This document shows positions 62,750-64,000 of a stretch of DNA of 64,000 nt, piece by piece. Both the position numbers and the translations under genes were made by a program. Where the stretch lies: positions 5,642,001 through 5,706,000 of the forward strand of contig NZ_CP108414.1 of assembly GCF_035978755.1 (NCBI RefSeq), read 5' to 3'. Within the stretch, counting starts at the first letter, position 1; every line of letters starts with the position of its first letter. This DNA comes from Streptomyces sp. NBC_01298 (GTDB lineage Bacteria > Actinomycetota > Actinomycetes > Streptomycetales > Streptomycetaceae). The notes beneath the pieces were generated by a model, which was not told the DNA's origin, made no database searches, and worked only from the letters and a program-made list of their open reading frames with translations.

Positions 62750-63070
62750 TCCCCGGCGCGTCGCGGGATGCGGGCCCCCCGGGCCGCCCATAGGGTTGCG
62801 GGGATGCCCGCGTGGCCCGCGGTCCGCGTCGTCCGGACACCCGTCCGGACGCCTTCTGGCGCGGACGGAGCGTCACCGCGGCGTGACTGTGGCGCTTTTC
62901 GTGTGACCCCGGCGGGTGCCGGATTGGCTTTCCCGCCGGTGGTGGGGGCAGGATGCGTAACCGGGCGAGAGGGTCTGACGTCAGACCCGGGTCCGGGGAC
63001 TGTCCTAGGGCCCTGGCAGCATCGGCTTCGATCTCACGCCTCTAAGGCACGTTGAACACGGGAGTACAAC
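62750..63070 (+). promoter_or_regulatory. 321-bp region upstream of hupA with an 18-bp perfect palindrome
   Basis: The palindrome GGGTCTGACGTCAGACCC lies at 62970-62987, 83 bp before hupA. A TAGGGT box (62791-62796) is followed seven bases later by ATG 62804, which opens an 83-codon frame that ends at 63055; its status is unclear. GGGAG at about 63061 serves hupA. Confidence 0.5.
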
Positions 63071-63352
63071 ATGAACCGCAGTGAGCTGGTGGCCGCTCTG
63101 TCCGAGCGCGCCGAGGTGACCCGCAAGGACGCCGACGCCGTTCTGGCCGCGCTCGCCGAGACCGTCGGCGAGATTGTCGCCAAGGGCGACGAGAAGGTCA
63201 CCATCCCCGGCTTCCTGACCTTCGAGCGCACCCACCGTGCCGCTCGCACCGCGCGCAACCCGCAGACCGGCGACCCCATCCAGATCCCGGCCGGCTACAG
63301 CGTGAAGGTCTCCGCGGGCTCCAAGCTCAAGGAAGCCGCCAAGGGCAAGTAG
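63071..63352 (+). CDS. hupA: HU family DNA-binding protein
   Basis: 93 residues from ATG 63071 with GGGAG before it. The whole sequence fits the HU fold: MNRSELVAALSERAEVTRKDADAVLAALAETV, GDEKVTIPGFLTFERTHRAARTARNPQTGDPIQIPA, then GYSVKVSAGSKLKEAAKGK. No Lys/Ala C-terminal extension is present, so it is the short HupA and not the spore-specific HupS. It binds and bends DNA without sequence preference and is a main nucleoid protein in vegetative growth. It converges on murA over two strong hairpins. Confidence 0.98.
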   Translation: MNRSELVAALSERAEVTRKDADAVLAALAETVGEIVAKGDEKVTIPGFLTFERTHRAARTARNPQTGDPIQIPAGYSVKVSAGSKLKEAAKGK

Positions 63353-63426
63353 TCCGCCCTTGTGCCGAGGGCCGCACCGGCCCCCGGGACGGCAGTAGGA
63401 CGCAGTACGTGACAAGCGGTACGCCA

Positions 63427-63458
63427 GAGGCGGCCACCCGGCACCGGGTGGCCGCCTC
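63427..63458. terminator. 15-bp hairpin after hupA
   Basis: Perfect arms GAGGCGGCCACCCGG (63427-63441) and CCGGGTGGCCGCCTC (63444-63458) with a CA loop. Confidence 0.9.
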
Positions 63459-63491
63459 CGGCGCTTCCGGAGGGCGAGTGGCCTCCGGGAG

Positions 63492-63539
63492 CCAGAACGC
63501 CCCCACGGGCCCTGTACGGGGCCCGTGGGGGCGTTCTGG
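63492..63539. terminator. 21-bp perfect hairpin between hupA and murA
   Basis: Arms at 63492-63512 and 63519-63539, loop TGTACG. It stands 28 bp after the murA stop on the minus strand and probably ends murA, and acts as second barrier for hupA. Confidence 0.9.
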
Positions 63540-63566
63540 GACGGTCTGGGTGGATCTACGCCCGTG

Positions 63567-64000
63567 TCAGACGAGGTCCCCGCCCGGGAGCTCGACCTTG
63601 GCGCCCAGTTCCACGAGCTTCTCCATGAAGTTCTCGTAGCCCCGGTTGATCAGGTCGATGCCGTGGACCCGCGAGGTGCCCTCGGCGGCGAGCGCCGCGA
63701 TCAGGTACGAGAACCCGCCGCGCAGGTCGGGGATGACCAGGTCGGCGCCCTGGAGCTTGGTGGGCCCCGAGACGACGGCCGAGTGCAGGAAGTTGCGCTG
63801 GCCGAAACGGCAGGCGCTGCCGCCCAGGCACTCCCGGTAGAGCTGGATGTGCGCACCCATCTGGTTGAGCGCGGAGGTGAAGCCCAGGCGGGATTCGTAG
63901 ACCGTCTCGTGGACGATCGACAGGCCGGCGGCCTGGGTCAGCGCCACGACCAGCGGCTGCTGCCAGTCGGTCTGGAAGCCGGGGTGGACGTCCGTCTCCA
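63567..64000 (-). CDS. murA: UDP-N-acetylglucosamine 1-carboxyvinyltransferase, C-terminal part
   Basis: The minus strand is open from the window edge to the stop at 63567, giving the last ~144 residues. It contains THVHPGFQTDWQQPLVV-type sequence at the edge (from the plus strand GGAGACGGACGTCCACCCCGG), ETVYESRLGFTSALNQMGAHIQLYRECLGG, VIPDLRGGFSYLIAALAAEGTSRVHGIDLINRGYENFMEKLVELGAKVE, all typical for MurA. The catalytic Cys is outside the window. The enzyme makes the first step in peptidoglycan precursor synthesis. The murA-hupA order agrees with S. coelicolor. Confidence 0.96.
   Translation of the reverse strand, partial: ETDVHPGFQTDWQQPLVVALTQAAGLSIVHETVYESRLGFTSALNQMGAHIQLYRECLGGSACRFGQRNFLHSAVVSGPTKLQGADLVIPDLRGGFSYLIAALAAEGTSRVHGIDLINRGYENFMEKLVELGAKVELPGGDLV

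Overview
The window is actinobacterial chromosome. It is very GC-rich with strong third-position GC, uses many GTG starts, and shows large antisense shadow frames. Its gene order (mtrAB-lpqB, hpf, secA, gdhB, pkaA/pkaB, prfB, ftsEX, smpB-ssrA, narK-nnaR, malic enzyme, hupA, murA) is the one known from the core of Streptomyces chromosomes. I infer Streptomyces; species cannot be set from this sequence alone. No phage, transposase, integrase or CRISPR array was seen. The window opens inside a moxR gene and closes inside murA, both on the minus strand.

Layout. 1-4393 (minus): MoxR ATPase, DUF4350, DUF4129 and a multi-pass membrane protein, tightly overlapping, divergent from mtrA-mtrB-lpqB (4666-9290). 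9379-12196: a ComF-type phosphoribosyltransferase, hpf and a NarL-type response regulator. 12245-14008 (minus): an AlkX/YcaQ-like DNA glycosylase and a GNAT enzyme. 14249-17029: secA, closed by a strong terminator facing an Rv3235-family gene. 18248-19569: a DUF6912-type protein and a HAD-like protein. 19966-24948: the 180-kDa type NAD-glutamate dehydrogenase. 25048-30141: cell-wall polymer genes (ABC exporter pair, divergent TetR, GT2/CDP-glycerol phosphotransferase fusion). 30243-33971 (minus): a sugar ABC importer without its own ATPase. 34121-41476: an FHA/FtsK-like ATPase divergent from two membrane-anchored Ser/Thr kinases (pkaA, pkaB). 41540-48574: a 2-oxoglutarate/IPNS-type oxygenase, prfB, a small zinc-ribbon membrane protein, ftsE-ftsX, an S41 protease, smpB and ssrA (tmRNA). 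48862-54123: a secreted collagen-like protein, an MFS exporter and a LysR regulator. 54293-57074: narK-like transporter and nnaR. 57178-64000: GNAT, CGNR zinc-finger protein, HelD-like RNA polymerase-associated helicase, a structured RNA with terminator, malic enzyme, hupA and the end of murA.

How it fits together. Most of the window is housekeeping: envelope homeostasis (mtrAB-lpqB, secA, ftsEX, murA, teichoic-type polymer export), translation and ribosome rescue (hpf, prfB, smpB, ssrA), nitrogen and carbon metabolism (gdhB, narK-nnaR, malic enzyme) and nucleoid/RNA polymerase upkeep (hupA, HelD-like). The least ordinary items are an 830-residue collagen-like secreted protein with about 204 nearly uninterrupted Gly-X-Y triplets just downstream of ssrA, a compactly folded candidate non-coding RNA between the HelD-like gene and malic enzyme, an orphan FHA-FtsK/EccC-like protein divergent from two kinase genes, several palindromic operator candidates, and a recurring leaderless-promoter pattern in which a TANNNT box ends 6-7 nt before the start codon.
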